Positions 1 through 9,175 are shown, counted from the stretch's first letter. The stretch is 64,000 bases of DNA from Blastococcus sp. TF02A-26 (GCF_003319125.1 NZ_QOHG01000001.1:124001-188000); one strand, 5' to 3'. The notes: generated by a model from the letters alone, not told the origin. Made by a program: numbers and translations.

Positions 1-839
1 CCTACGCCGCGACGACGCAGCCGTGCCCGTGGCCCAAGGCCTACGGCGGGGACCTCGTCGCGGCGGCGGCGGCCGCGGCGATGCGGACGGTCCCGGACGC
101 CGGCGACGGCGCGAAGTCCATGCACTCCATGCACTCGTACTTCATGCGCCCGGCCGACATCGGCGCCGAGGTGGTCTACGAGGTGGAGGTGCTGCGCGAC
201 GGCCGCGGCTACAGCACCCGCCAGGTGCGCGGCTACCAGAACGGCAAGCCGGTCTACGTCGCGCTGGCCTCGTTCGCCGCGGGGGAGTCGGGCGGCAGCT
301 ACGCCGTCGAGCCGCCCGCGGTGCCGGACCCGGAGACGCTGCCGTCCGCCGCGGAGTACCTCGCCGACCGCTCGGGCGGCTCGATGACCGAGGTGTCCAA
401 GGCCTACTGGATGGGTGGCCGCAGCTTCGACATGCGGCACGTCCCCGGCCCGGTCTACCTGACCGTCGAGGGGGAGCGGGCGCCGCACCAGGCGATCTGG
501 GTCCGCCCGTTCGACGCCCTCCGCGAGGTGCCCGGGCTCTCCCGGGCCCAGCGCGACCTCGCCGCCCTGGCCTACGTCTGCGACTACACGATCCTCGAGC
601 CGGTCCTGCGGGTGCTCGACCTGCCGTGGGCCCGCGAGGACCTGGTCACCGCCAGCCTCGACCACGCGATGTGGTTCCACGAGGTCCCCGCCGAGGGCGT
701 CGTCGACGACTGGCTGCTCTACGCGCAGGACGCCGGCCACGCCGGCTCCGGCCGCGGCCTCGGTCAGGGCCGCTTCTTCACCCGCGACGGCCGCCAGCTG
801 GCCACCGTCGTCCAGGAAGGCATGACCCGGCTCGTCTGA
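1..839 (+). CDS. acyl-CoA thioesterase II (TesB family), 5' end missing
   Basis: Hydrolyses acyl-CoA esters to free acid and CoA. The reading frame is open from base 3, so the true start lies before the window. The visible part begins with the PWPKAYGGDLVA block typical of the TesB N-terminal hotdog, then MHSYFMRPAD, and in the second hotdog SLDHAMWFHE and VVQEGM, which carry the family's catalytic Asp and Gln. About 279 residues are visible of a usual 285-300, so little is lost. It lies 34 nt before the CoA ligase and probably heads the same operon, where it could release CoA from dead-end or product thioesters. The substrate is not readable from sequence. Confidence 0.9.
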   Translation, partial: YAATTQPCPWPKAYGGDLVAAAAAAAMRTVPDAGDGAKSMHSMHSYFMRPADIGAEVVYEVEVLRDGRGYSTRQVRGYQNGKPVYVALASFAAGESGGSYAVEPPAVPDPETLPSAAEYLADRSGGSMTEVSKAYWMGGRSFDMRHVPGPVYLTVEGERAPHQAIWVRPFDALREVPGLSRAQRDLAALAYVCDYTILEPVLRVLDLPWAREDLVTASLDHAMWFHEVPAEGVVDDWLLYAQDAGHAGSGRGLGQGRFFTRDGRQLATVVQEGMTRLV

Positions 840-873
840 CGCACCGCTCTCCTCGCCGCCGAGAGGAACCCCG

Positions 874-2532
874 ATGGAGCTCAGCCCCTCCGCCCACGTC
901 GACACCTTCCCCCGGGACTCCCTGCCGCCGGCCGACCAGTGGCCGCGCCTGGAGTTCCCGACGCCCGAGCTGCAGTTCCCCGAGCGGCTCAACGCCGCCG
1001 CCGAGCTCCTCGACGCCGCCATCGCCGTCTCCGGTCCGGACCGCCCGGCGATCCGGACCGACACCGGCGAGGTCTGGTCCTACGGCGAGCTCCGCACCCG
1101 CGCCCGGCAGGTCGCCGAGGTCCTGACCGGGGACCTCGGCCTCGTCCCCGGCAACCGGGTCCTGCTGCGCTCGCCCAACAACCCGTGGACCGTCGCCGCC
1201 TGGCTCGGGGTGCTCCTGGCCGGGGGCGTCGTCGTCACCACCATGTGCGCCCTGCGCGCCCGGGAGCTCGGCCCGGTCGTGGCCCGCACCAGGCCGGCGT
1301 TCGCCCTCGTCGACTCCCGGTACCTCGACGACGTGGAGGAGCTGCGGGCCACCGAGGCCCCCGACCTGGTCGTGCTGCCCGTCGGTGGGGACGGCGGGGG
1401 AGACCTGGTCGCCCGCTGCGCGACGAAGCCCGGGGAGTTCACCGCGGTCGACACCGCCGCCGACGACGTCGCCCTGTTCGGCCCGACGTCGGGCAGCACC
1501 GGCGTCCCGAAGATCACGACGCACTTCCACCGCGACCTGCTCGCGATCGACGCCACCTTCGGCCGGCACCTGCTGCGGCTGCGGCCCGACGACCTGGTCG
1601 CCTGCACCGCTCCGCTGGGCTTCACCTTCGGGCTGGGGATGCTCGTGGTCTTCCCGTTCCGCGCCGGCGCCTGCGCCTTCCTCGCCGAGGCGGCCCCGCC
1701 GGCGCGACTGGCCGACCTGGTGCAGGAGCACGGCGTCACGGTGCTGGCCACGGCGCCCACCGGTTACCGGCAGATCCTCAAGTCCGGGAACGTCGGCCGG
1801 CTGCGCGGCCTGCGGGCGGCGGTCAGCGCGGGAGAGCACATCCCGCAGGTCGTGTGGGAGGCCTACGAGCGGGAGCTGGGCCTGCGGATCATCGACGGCA
1901 TCGGCGCCACCGAGCTGCTGCACATCTTCGTCTCGGCCGCCGGCGACGACATCCGCCCGGGCACCACCGGCCGGCCGGTCCCCGGCTACCGGGCCACGGT
2001 CCTCGGGCCCGACGGCGAGGAGCTCCCGCCCGGCGTCGAGGGCCGGCTCGCCGTCATCGGCCCGACCGGCTGCCGCTACCTGGACGACGAGCGGCAGCGC
2101 AGCTACGTCGTCGACGGCTGGAACGTCACCGGCGACACCTTCAGCCGGGACGCGGACGGGTACTTCACCTACCGCTCGCGCACCGACAACATGATCGTCT
2201 CGTCCGGCTACAACATCGGCGGGCCCGAGGTCGAGGCCGCCATCGACACCCACCCCGACGTCGTCGAGTCGGCGGTCGTGGGGGAGCCGGACCCCGAGCG
2301 CGGGTCGATCGTCTGCGCGTTCGTGGTGCTCCGCGACGGCGTCGCCGGCGATCCGGCGACGGCCCGCGCCATCCAGGACCACGTCAAGCAGCAGCTCGCG
2401 CCGTACAAGTACCCGCGCGACATCCGCTTCTGCCCGTCCCTGCCGCGCAACAGCAGCGGCAAGCTGCAGCACCACGTGCTGCGCCGCATCGTCGAGGACG
2501 AGGGGGCGGCCCGGCTCGCCCCCTCGTCGTGA
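874..2532 (+). CDS. 2-aminobenzoate/benzoate-type aryl-CoA ligase
   Basis: ATP- and CoA-dependent ligase of the ANL superfamily (552 aa) that would activate an aromatic acid to its CoA thioester through an acyl-AMP. Visible motifs are the P-loop-like GPTSGSTGVPK, the GIGATELLHIF stretch typical of benzoate and aminobenzoate ligases, the hinge region around YRSRTDNMIVSSGYNI, and a C-terminal PRNSSGKLQ with the catalytic Lys. The ATG is preceded by GAGAGGA. It lies 9 nt before the fused monooxygenase/reductase, the same pairing as in known 2-aminobenzoyl-CoA pathways, so anthranilate is the best guess. Salicylate or another ortho-substituted benzoate is the alternative. Confidence 0.85.
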   Translation: MELSPSAHVDTFPRDSLPPADQWPRLEFPTPELQFPERLNAAAELLDAAIAVSGPDRPAIRTDTGEVWSYGELRTRARQVAEVLTGDLGLVPGNRVLLRSPNNPWTVAAWLGVLLAGGVVVTTMCALRARELGPVVARTRPAFALVDSRYLDDVEELRATEAPDLVVLPVGGDGGGDLVARCATKPGEFTAVDTAADDVALFGPTSGSTGVPKITTHFHRDLLAIDATFGRHLLRLRPDDLVACTAPLGFTFGLGMLVVFPFRAGACAFLAEAAPPARLADLVQEHGVTVLATAPTGYRQILKSGNVGRLRGLRAAVSAGEHIPQVVWEAYERELGLRIIDGIGATELLHIFVSAAGDDIRPGTTGRPVPGYRATVLGPDGEELPPGVEGRLAVIGPTGCRYLDDERQRSYVVDGWNVTGDTFSRDADGYFTYRSRTDNMIVSSGYNIGGPEVEAAIDTHPDVVESAVVGEPDPERGSIVCAFVVLRDGVAGDPATARAIQDHVKQQLAPYKYPRDIRFCPSLPRNSSGKLQHHVLRRIVEDEGAARLAPSS

Positions 2533-2541
2533 GGGGGAACC

Positions 2542-4920
2542 GTGAGGATCGCGATCGCCGGAGGCGGGCCGGGCGGCCTGTACCTCGCCGCCCTGATGAA
2601 GCAGCTGGACCCGCGGCACGAGGTCACCGTCTGGGAGCGCAACGCCCCCGACGACACCTTCGGCTTCGGCGTCGTCTTCTCCGACGAGACGCTCGGGGCC
2701 ATCGAGGGCGCCGACATGGTGATCCACGAGCAGATGGCCCGCCGCTTCGCCCGGTGGACCGACATCGACATCGACGTCGACGGCACGGCCTTCACCGTCG
2801 GCGGGCAGGGCTTCGCCGCCATGGGCCGCAAGGACCTGCTGCACCTCATGCAGCAGCGGGTGGCCGACCTCGGCGTCACCGTCCACTACCGCACCGAGGC
2901 CCCCGACGTGGAGGAGCTGCGCGCCACGCACGACCTCGTCGTGGCCGCCGACGGCCTGAACTCCCGGATCCGCACCCGGTACGCCGACGTCTTCCGCCCG
3001 ACGCTGGACCGCCGGCACAACAAGTACATCTGGCTGGGCACCGACCTGGTGTTCGAGGCCTTCCAGTTCGTCGTCAAGCAGACGGAGTGGGGGACCATGC
3101 AGATCCACGGCTACCCCTACTCCGACGGCGCCTCGACGTTCATCGTCGAGATGCACGCCGACGTGTGGCGCCGCGCCGGCTTCGACGCCACCGAGCACGA
3201 GACCTTCCCGCCGGGCGTCTCCGACGAGTACGCCGTCGCCCGGATCGCCGAGATCTTCGCCGACGAGCTGGCCGGCCACCGGGTGCTGACCAACAACTCC
3301 AAGTGGCTGGACTTCGTGACCGTCCGCAACGAGTGCTGGCACTCCGGCAACGTCGTCCTGCTCGGCGACGCCGCGCACACCGCGCACTTCTCCATCGGCT
3401 CGGGCACCAAGCTGGCGATGGAGGACGCGCTGGCGCTGGCCGCGTGCCTGCACGAGCACCCGACGGTGGACGCCGCCCTGGAGGCCTACCAGCTGGAGCG
3501 CAAGCCGGTCGTCGAGTCGACCCAGCGCGCGGCGCAGGCCTCGCTCGAGTGGTTCGAGAACATCGGCATGTACAGCGGGCAGGACCCGGCGCAGTTCTGC
3601 TTCAACCTGCTGACCCGGTCACGGCGGATCACCTTCGCCAACCTCGAGGAGCGCGACGCCGACTTCGCCGCCCGCATCGAGGCCGACTACGCCGCGGCCA
3701 CCGGCTCGCCCGAGGTCGCACCGGCGATGTTCCAGCCGGTGGACATCGGCCCGCTCCGGCTGCGCAACCGGGTCATCCTGTCGCCGATGGACATGTACAG
3801 CGCGGTGGACGGCGTCCCGAACGACTTCCACCTCGTGCACCTGGGCTCCAAGGCTCTGGGCGGCGCGGGTCTGGTGATGACCGAGATGGTCTGCGTCTCG
3901 CCGGAGGGCCGGATCACCCCCGGCTGCACGGGCCTGTGGACCGACGAACAGCGCGACGCCTACCGCCGGATCACCGACTTCGTGCACGAGCGCAGCGCGT
4001 CGAAGATCGGGCTCCAGCTCGGGCACTCGGGCCGGAAGGGCTCGACCCGGCTGATGTGGGAGGGCATCGACGAGCCGCTGCCGGAGGACAACTGGGAGGT
4101 CATCGGCCCCTCGGAGCTGGCCTACGGCGAGGGCTGCCACATGCCGCGCGGCGCCACCCGCGAGGACCTCGACAAGGTGGTGGCCGACTTCGTCGCGGCC
4201 GCCGAGCGCGGGGTCGCCGCCGGCTTCGACCTCATCGAGGTGCACGCGGCGCACGGGTACCTGCTGTCGTCGTTCCTCTCCCCGGTCTCCAACCGGCGGA
4301 CCGACGAGTACGGCGGCCCGCTGGAGAACCGGCTGCGGTTCCCGCTCGAGGTCTTCGACGCCGTCCGCGCCGTCGTCCCGGACTCGATCCCGGTCACCGT
4401 CCGCATCTCGGCCAGCGACTGGCTGCCCGACGGCAACACCGAGCACGACGCGGTGGAGATCGCCCGGGCCTTCGTGGAGCACGGCGCGGCCGCCATCGAC
4501 GTCTCCTCCGGGCAGATCGCCAAGGACGAGAAGCCGCTCTTCGGGCGGTCCTACCAGACGCCGTTCGCCGACCGGATCCGCCAGCTGGTGGCCGCGCCGG
4601 CCGGGGTGAAGGTCATCGCCGTCGGCGCCATATCCAGCCACGACGACGTCAACTCGATCCTGCTGGCCGGCCGCGCCGACCTCTGCGCGCTGGGCCGCAC
4701 GCACCTCTACGACCCGCAGTGGACGCTGCACGCGGCCGCCGAGCAGGACTACGACGGCGAGGGGGCGCCGTGGCCCGACCCCTTCCGGGCCGGCCGGCGC
4801 AAGCCCCCCACCTCGCGCACGGACAAGGTCCCGCCGCGGCTGGCGCTGCTCCGGGACGAGGATCCCGGGCCGGTGCACCTGCGCTGGACGCCGGACCGGG
4901 CCCGGACCCCGGTCGCGTGA
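2542..4920 (+). CDS. bifunctional anthraniloyl-/salicylyl-CoA FAD monooxygenase - Old Yellow Enzyme reductase
   Basis: Fusion of two flavoenzymes (792 aa) acting on an aryl-CoA. Residues 1 to about 385 are an aromatic-ring FAD monooxygenase with the N-terminal nucleotide-binding GGGPGG motif and the FAD/ribityl motif in LLGDAAHTAHF. Residues from about 394 onward are an FMN-dependent Old Yellow Enzyme-type barrel (FQPVDIGPLRLRNRV, LQLGHSGRKG, HAAHGYLLSSFLSP, NRRTDEYGG). Two described activities share this architecture: 2-aminobenzoyl-CoA monooxygenase/reductase, which hydroxylates then dearomatises, and salicylyl-CoA 5-hydroxylase. The adjacent ligase would supply the CoA ester. It starts with GTG after a GAGGGG ribosome site and overlaps the following thioesterase by 4 nt. 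Confidence 0.88.
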   Translation: MRIAIAGGGPGGLYLAALMKQLDPRHEVTVWERNAPDDTFGFGVVFSDETLGAIEGADMVIHEQMARRFARWTDIDIDVDGTAFTVGGQGFAAMGRKDLLHLMQQRVADLGVTVHYRTEAPDVEELRATHDLVVAADGLNSRIRTRYADVFRPTLDRRHNKYIWLGTDLVFEAFQFVVKQTEWGTMQIHGYPYSDGASTFIVEMHADVWRRAGFDATEHETFPPGVSDEYAVARIAEIFADELAGHRVLTNNSKWLDFVTVRNECWHSGNVVLLGDAAHTAHFSIGSGTKLAMEDALALAACLHEHPTVDAALEAYQLERKPVVESTQRAAQASLEWFENIGMYSGQDPAQFCFNLLTRSRRITFANLEERDADFAARIEADYAAATGSPEVAPAMFQPVDIGPLRLRNRVILSPMDMYSAVDGVPNDFHLVHLGSKALGGAGLVMTEMVCVSPEGRITPGCTGLWTDEQRDAYRRITDFVHERSASKIGLQLGHSGRKGSTRLMWEGIDEPLPEDNWEVIGPSELAYGEGCHMPRGATREDLDKVVADFVAAAERGVAAGFDLIEVHAAHGYLLSSFLSPVSNRRTDEYGGPLENRLRFPLEVFDAVRAVVPDSIPVTVRISASDWLPDGNTEHDAVEIARAFVEHGAAAIDVSSGQIAKDEKPLFGRSYQTPFADRIRQLVAAPAGVKVIAVGAISSHDDVNSILLAGRADLCALGRTHLYDPQWTLHAAAEQDYDGEGAPWPDPFRAGRRKPPTSRTDKVPPRLALLRDEDPGPVHLRWTPDRARTPVA

Positions 4921-5339
4921 GCACCCCGGAGGGCACCGCCCCGACCTCGGTCACGTACCGGACCCGGATCGGCTGGTCGGACACCGACGCCAGCGGGCAC
5001 TACCACAACAGCACGGTCATCCGGCTCGTCGAGGCGGCCGAGGCGCTGCTGGTGCGGGAGCGGGGGATCACGGACTGGTTCGGCGTCACCCCGCGGGTGC
5101 GCACCGAGATCGACTTCGCCGGCCGGCTCTGGTTCGACCAGCCGGTGTCCTGCGAGCTCGTCCTCGAGCGACTCGGGACGAGCTCGGCGACGTTCACCTT
5201 CACGGTGACGGGGGAGGCCGTCGGTGACCGCCCGGGTGGCCGGGCGGCGTCCGGCCGGGTCGTGGTCGTGTACTCGCCGGACACCGCGGGCCGGTCCGCG
5301 CCGTGGCCGGACGCGTGGCGAGCGGCGCTGACGGACTAG
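4917..5339 (+). CDS. 4-hydroxybenzoyl-CoA-type hotdog thioesterase
   Basis: Single-domain hotdog protein of 140 aa. The N-terminal RIGWSDTDASGHYHNSTVIR block is the YbgC/4HBT signature, with the catalytic-type Asp in the DTDASGH loop, and the rest has the short-strand pattern of the fold (FDQPVSCELVLERLG, ASGRVVVVYS). The GTG start overlaps the stop of the upstream fused monooxygenase (GTGA), implying translational coupling and a role in the same aryl-CoA pathway, probably hydrolysing a pathway intermediate. Its stop shares the CTAG tetranucleotide with the stop of the convergent PaaX gene. Confidence 0.8.
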   Translation: MSTPEGTAPTSVTYRTRIGWSDTDASGHYHNSTVIRLVEAAEALLVRERGITDWFGVTPRVRTEIDFAGRLWFDQPVSCELVLERLGTSSATFTFTVTGEAVGDRPGGRAASGRVVVVYSPDTAGRSAPWPDAWRAALTD

Positions 5340-6187
5340 GCCGTGGCGGAGCGGTCGTCCCCGTGGACGACCGCCATGGCGTGCTCGTGCGCCAGCGGGC
5401 CGAGCACCTGGTCGAGCTCGTCGAACAGCGCCCCCGCGGCCTCCCCGGCCCACTCCGCGGGGAGCACCGACAGCGGCAGCCCCGGGTCGCGGTAGGGCAG
5501 CCGGCGCCAGTGGGTCAGCATCGGCACGTAGGTCGCGAACGCCTCCCGCGGATCGGTGCCCGACGAGGCGCGGTCGAGGACGGGCCGGTAGCGGTCGAGG
5601 AACTCGGCGTAGAGCCCGGTCAGCTCGTCGAGCGGCCACCACGCGCGCACCTTGTCCCGGGGGTCGCCGAAGGCGAGGTACTCGCCGCGGAACATGTCGA
5701 CGTACCCGGTCAGGTGCCGGCGCTCCAGGGTGTGGCGTGCCTCGGCCTCCAGGTTGCCCGGCGCCACCCACACCCCGGGCGCGGCCGTGCCGAGGCCCAG
5801 CCGGGTGAGGCTGGTCCGCAGCGCGTGCCGCTTGTCCCGCTCGGACTCGGGCACCGAGAACACCACCAGGAGCCAGCCGTCCTCGGCCCGCGCGCGGCGA
5901 CGCTCGAAGATCCGGACGTCACCCTCGGCCAGGACCTCCAGCGTCTCCGGGGCGAGGGTGTATCCGGCCGCGCCCCGGGAGCGCTCGCTCAGGACGACGC
6001 CGCGGCGCTTCAGCCGGGAGATCGACGACCGGACCGCCTGGGGCTCGGCGCCGATGTCGGCCATGAGCGAGATCAGCGACGCGACGGACAGCCAGTTGCC
6101 CTCGGGCCGCGCGTAGAGGGCCATCAGGGTGGTGATCAGCGGGGCGAGACGGGCGTCGCGGCCGGTCGAGCCAGGAGGCGCCGTCAT
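5336..6187 (-). CDS. PaaX-family transcriptional repressor
   Basis: 283-residue GntR-like winged-helix regulator of the PaaX family. The N-terminal helix-turn-helix region runs from about residue 14 to 80 (TLMALYARPEGNW, AVRSSISRLKRRGVV). The central and C-terminal domains contain the family's LVVFSVPESERDKRHALR, LGLGTAAPGVWVAPGN and EFLDRYRPVL blocks. PaaX repressors respond to aryl-CoA esters such as phenylacetyl-CoA, so this gene plausibly senses the CoA product of the ligase encoded head-on to it. There is no Shine-Dalgarno sequence before the ATG. A TAACCT box ends 6 nt upstream, suggesting a leaderless message. It lies only 9 nt after the phosphotransferase gene. Confidence 0.88.
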   Translation of the reverse strand: MTAPPGSTGRDARLAPLITTLMALYARPEGNWLSVASLISLMADIGAEPQAVRSSISRLKRRGVVLSERSRGAAGYTLAPETLEVLAEGDVRIFERRRARAEDGWLLVVFSVPESERDKRHALRTSLTRLGLGTAAPGVWVAPGNLEAEARHTLERRHLTGYVDMFRGEYLAFGDPRDKVRAWWPLDELTGLYAEFLDRYRPVLDRASSGTDPREAFATYVPMLTHWRRLPYRDPGLPLSVLPAEWAGEAAGALFDELDQVLGPLAHEHAMAVVHGDDRSATA

Positions 6188-6193
6188 GGCCGG

Positions 6194-6199
6194 AGGTTA
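6194..6199 (-). promoter_or_regulatory. candidate -10 box (TAACCT) for a leaderless paaX-like mRNA
   Basis: On the minus strand TAACCT fits TANNNT and ends 6 nt before the ATG at 6187. The stretch between holds no purine-rich ribosome site. It lies at the very end of the phosphotransferase gene. Confidence 0.35.
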
Positions 6200-7333
6200 T
6201 CCAACGGTCCCGGTCCGGCCGACCGGCGCGGCGGCCCGCTCCGGCGACATCCGGCGGGTGCGGGCGATGATCCGGCGGCAGCGCAGCTCGAGCGCCACGA
6301 CGGCGACGCCGAACAGCCGGAACTGCCTGTTGGTCGTCTGCCCCGCCATGTACCGCGCGTAGACCTGCTGGGCGATCACGGCGACCCGGAAGAGCCCGAA
6401 CACCTCGTACCAGGCCCACTCCGCGGAGGTGACCCGCCGGCCGGTCCGCTCGCCGTAGTGGGCGACGACCTCCTCGCGGGTCATCATCCCGGGCAGGTGG
6501 GTGGGCTGGCGGCGGAACGCCTGCATGAGCCGGCCGTCGTCGGCCTGCACCCAGTAGCCCAGCGAGCTGGCGAGGTCCATCAGCGGGTCGCCGACGGTGG
6601 CCAGCTCCCAGTCGAGCAGCCCGATCGGGCGGGTGGGGTCGGCCGGGTCCAGGACGACGTTGTCGAACCGGAAGTCGTTGTGCACCAGCGTGTGCGGCCG
6701 GTCGGCGGGCTGGTTCTCGGCCAGCCAGCGCATCACGCCCTCGAAGCGGCCGACGTTCCAGGTGCGGGCCCGCCGGTAGCGCTCGGACCAGCCCTCGACC
6801 TGCCGGCGCACGTAGCCCGGCCCCCGGTCGAGCCCGGCCAGGCCGGCGGCGTCCACGTCGACCGCGTGCAGGTCGGCCAGCAGGTCGACGACGTTGCGGC
6901 ACAGCGCGGCGACCTGCTCGCGGTCGAGCTCCACGCCGCGCGGCAGCTCCTTGCGCGGGATCGGCCCCTCGATCCGGCGCATCACGTAGAACGGCGTGCC
7001 GATCACCGCGGTGTCCTCGCAGAGCGCCACGGTCCGCGGGACGGAGGGGAGGACCCGGCCCAGCGCCTCCTGGACGCGGTGCTCGCGCGCCACGTCGTGC
7101 GCGCTGCCGCGGTGGGTCCCCTTCGGTGGGCGGCGCAGGATCAGGTCGCCGTCCGGGTAGCGCAGCAGGTAGGTCAGGTTGGAGACGCCACCGGAGAACT
7201 GCCGGACCTCGGGGACCGCGGTGAGGTCGATCCCGGCGCGCTCGGCGTCGGCGTGCGCGGCCAGCCACGCGGCCATCGCGGGGACGTCGAAGGCGTCCTC
7301 GGTGCGGACGGGGCGCGAGCCGTCGGAGCTCAC
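6197..7333 (-). CDS. aminoglycoside-phosphotransferase-like kinase (ACAD10/11 N-terminal type)
   Basis: 378-residue protein kinase-like phosphotransferase (APH fold). Canonical catalytic motifs are intact: LVHNDFRFDNVVLDP carries the catalytic Asp and the Mg-binding Asn, and PIGLLDWELATVGDP the metal-binding Asp. The family resembles the kinase half of mammalian ACAD10/11, which phosphorylates 4-hydroxyacyl-CoAs so that they can enter beta-oxidation. That role is inferred from family only. The GTG start overlaps the SDR stop (GTGA), so the two are translated together. A very similar SDR-phosphotransferase pair occurs at 14.5-16.7 kb. Confidence 0.8.
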   Translation of the reverse strand: MSSDGSRPVRTEDAFDVPAMAAWLAAHADAERAGIDLTAVPEVRQFSGGVSNLTYLLRYPDGDLILRRPPKGTHRGSAHDVAREHRVQEALGRVLPSVPRTVALCEDTAVIGTPFYVMRRIEGPIPRKELPRGVELDREQVAALCRNVVDLLADLHAVDVDAAGLAGLDRGPGYVRRQVEGWSERYRRARTWNVGRFEGVMRWLAENQPADRPHTLVHNDFRFDNVVLDPADPTRPIGLLDWELATVGDPLMDLASSLGYWVQADDGRLMQAFRRQPTHLPGMMTREEVVAHYGERTGRRVTSAEWAWYEVFGLFRVAVIAQQVYARYMAGQTTNRQFRLFGVAVVALELRCRRIIARTRRMSPERAAAPVGRTGTVG

Positions 7334-8076
7334 GTCAGCTTCCGGACGACCGACAGCGGGAGCACCCGCATGAGCCGCGCGATCGGTGCCCACGGCCAGG
7401 CGGGGACGTAGGCCTTCACCCGGCGGGCCTCGATCGCCGCGACCACGGCCCGCACCCCGGTGGGGGTGTCGACCATGAAGCGGGTCTTCTGCTGCACGTG
7501 CTCGTTCATCTCCGAGCGGATGTACCCGGGGTACACGACGGAGACGTCGAGGCCGGGGATGCGCTCGGAGCGCAGCCCCTCGGCCAGCGCGGCGACACCG
7601 GCCTTGGTCGCGGCGTAGGTGGTCATCGACTTCCGCATCCCGCGCAGGGCGGAGATCGAGGAGATCACCACGAGGTGGCCGCGGCCCTGGCGGCGGAAGA
7701 CCTCGACCGCGGCCTCGCACTGGGCCAGGGCGCCGACGAAGTTGGTCATCGCGGTCTCGCGGTTGGCGTCGGCGCGGCCGGTGCCCAGCGGGGCGCCCTT
7801 GCCCAGGCCGGCGTTGACCACGACCCGGTCGAGGGTGCCGAAGGAGTCGGCGAACCGGGTGAACACCGCGGGGACGGCGTCGGCGTCGGTCACGTCCAGG
7901 GCGGCGGTCTCGACCCGCCGTCCGGAGGTGCGGCGGATCTCCTCGGCCAGCGCGTCGAGCCGCTCGGTGCGCCGCGCGCAGAGCGCCAGGTCGTACCCGA
8001 GGGCGGCGAACTGGCGGGCCATCTCGGCACCGAGGCCCGAGCTGGCGCCGGTGATCAGGACGACGCCGCTGGTCAT
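7330..8076 (-). CDS. short-chain dehydrogenase/reductase
   Basis: Classical SDR of 248 aa, an NAD(P)-dependent oxidoreductase. The Rossmann signature is VVLITGASSGLGAE near the N-terminus; the VVNAGLGKG segment stands where NNAG is usual, and the active site has SSISALRG with YAATKAG (YxxxK). I placed the start at the ATG just before the glycine motif. An upstream in-frame start at 8166 would add 30 residues of low-complexity sequence. The C-terminal tail (WPWAPIARLMRVLPLSVVRKLT) is hydrophobic and basic, as in membrane-associated SDRs. It overlaps the phosphotransferase by 4 nt and probably works on the same acyl or hydroxyacyl substrate. Confidence 0.85.
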   Translation of the reverse strand: MTSGVVLITGASSGLGAEMARQFAALGYDLALCARRTERLDALAEEIRRTSGRRVETAALDVTDADAVPAVFTRFADSFGTLDRVVVNAGLGKGAPLGTGRADANRETAMTNFVGALAQCEAAVEVFRRQGRGHLVVISSISALRGMRKSMTTYAATKAGVAALAEGLRSERIPGLDVSVVYPGYIRSEMNEHVQQKTRFMVDTPTGVRAVVAAIEARRVKAYVPAWPWAPIARLMRVLPLSVVRKLT

Positions 8077-8201
8077 GGATGCTCCGTTCCGTCCGGACCC
8101 GTCCCGGTTCGGGGTCCGGCGCGAGGGTAGGCGCGGACGACGCGGCTCCGGCTCTCGGGTAGACACAGGGCACCACCGGCGATCGAGCTCGAGGAGTCCA
8201 C

Positions 8202-9173
8202 GTGCGCGCAGTCCAGATCCAGACCCTCGACGGACCCGGCGCGCTGCGCGTCGTCGAGGTCGACGAGCCCGCCGTCGGCGGGGACCAGGTCGTGATCGAC
8301 GTGCACTCGGCCGGCGTCACCTTCCCGGAGGTGCTGCAGAGCCGCGGGCAGTACCAGATCAAGCCGCCGCTGCCGTTCGTGCCGGGGTCCGAGGTCGCCG
8401 GGGTGGTCCGGTACGCGCCGGAGGGCGCCGCCGTGCGCGAGGGGGACCGGGTGGCCGCCTTCCCCGGCTCCGCCGGCTACGCCGAGGTCGTCGCGACCGA
8501 CCCGCGCATGGTGTTCCCGCTGCCGGACCGGCTGAGCTTCGCCCAGGGTGCCGCGCTCCCGATGAACTACCTGACGGTGCACTTCGGGCTCGTGCAGCGG
8601 GGCGAGCTCCGGGAGGGGCAGACGGTCCTGGTGCACGGCGCCGCCGGTGGCATCGGGACGGCGGCGGTGCAGCTGGCCGCGGCGCTGGGCGCCCGTGTCA
8701 TCGCCGTGGTGTCGTCGGAGGCCAAGGGCGAGACGGCCCGCGCCGCCGGCGCCTCCGACGTCGTCCTCGCCGACAACTTCCTCGACCGGGTCAAGGAGCT
8801 CACCGGCGGCCGCGGCGTCGACCTCGTCGTCGACCCGGTGGGTGGCGACCGGTTCACCGACTCGCTGCGCAGCCTCGCCGTGGAGGGGAAGCTCCTGGTC
8901 ATCGGCTTCACCGGCGGGGAGATCCCCACGGTCCGGGTCAACCGGCTGCTGCTGAACAACATCTCCGTCGTCGGCGTCGGCTGGGGCGCGTACTGGATGC
9001 GCCGGGGCGTGGAGTACCTGCAGGAGCAGTGGGCCGACCTGCTGCCGCTGCTCGAGGCCGGGAAGCTGGACCCGGTGCTCGGCGCGCAGTTCCCGCTGGA
9101 GGAGGCGACCGCGGCGCTCGAGGAGCTCGACGAGCGCCGAGCCCAGGGCAAGGTCCTGCTCACCGTCCGCTGA
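8202..9173 (+). CDS. NADPH:quinone oxidoreductase family protein (zinc-free MDR)
   Basis: 323-residue medium-chain reductase. The cofactor-binding motif is VHGAAGGIGTAAVQLA; the N-terminal GroES-like domain has PFVPGSEVAGVV. The zinc ligands of true alcohol dehydrogenases are absent, placing it with quinone oxidoreductases and enoyl reductases. Start is GTG at 8202 with GAGGAG five bases upstream. It is divergent from the SDR gene across 125 bp that may hold both promoters, and it is followed at once by a strong inverted repeat. Substrate unknown; a role with the adjacent acyl-CoA genes is only suggested by position. Confidence 0.85.
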   Translation: MRAVQIQTLDGPGALRVVEVDEPAVGGDQVVIDVHSAGVTFPEVLQSRGQYQIKPPLPFVPGSEVAGVVRYAPEGAAVREGDRVAAFPGSAGYAEVVATDPRMVFPLPDRLSFAQGAALPMNYLTVHFGLVQRGELREGQTVLVHGAAGGIGTAAVQLAAALGARVIAVVSSEAKGETARAAGASDVVLADNFLDRVKELTGGRGVDLVVDPVGGDRFTDSLRSLAVEGKLLVIGFTGGEIPTVRVNRLLLNNISVVGVGWGAYWMRRGVEYLQEQWADLLPLLEAGKLDPVLGAQFPLEEATAALEELDERRAQGKVLLTVR

Positions 9174-9175
9174 CA

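Noticed and set aside
778-3459. 893-codon minus-strand open frame opposite the ligase and monooxygenase genes
   Set aside because: Shadow of high-GC coding; the plus-strand genes have clear motifs and the minus product is low-complexity.
939-4916. Long plus-strand open frame running into the hotdog thioesterase
   Set aside because: Only the last 141 codons (from the GTG at 4917) are protein-like; the rest is arginine/proline-rich shadow of the ligase and monooxygenase.
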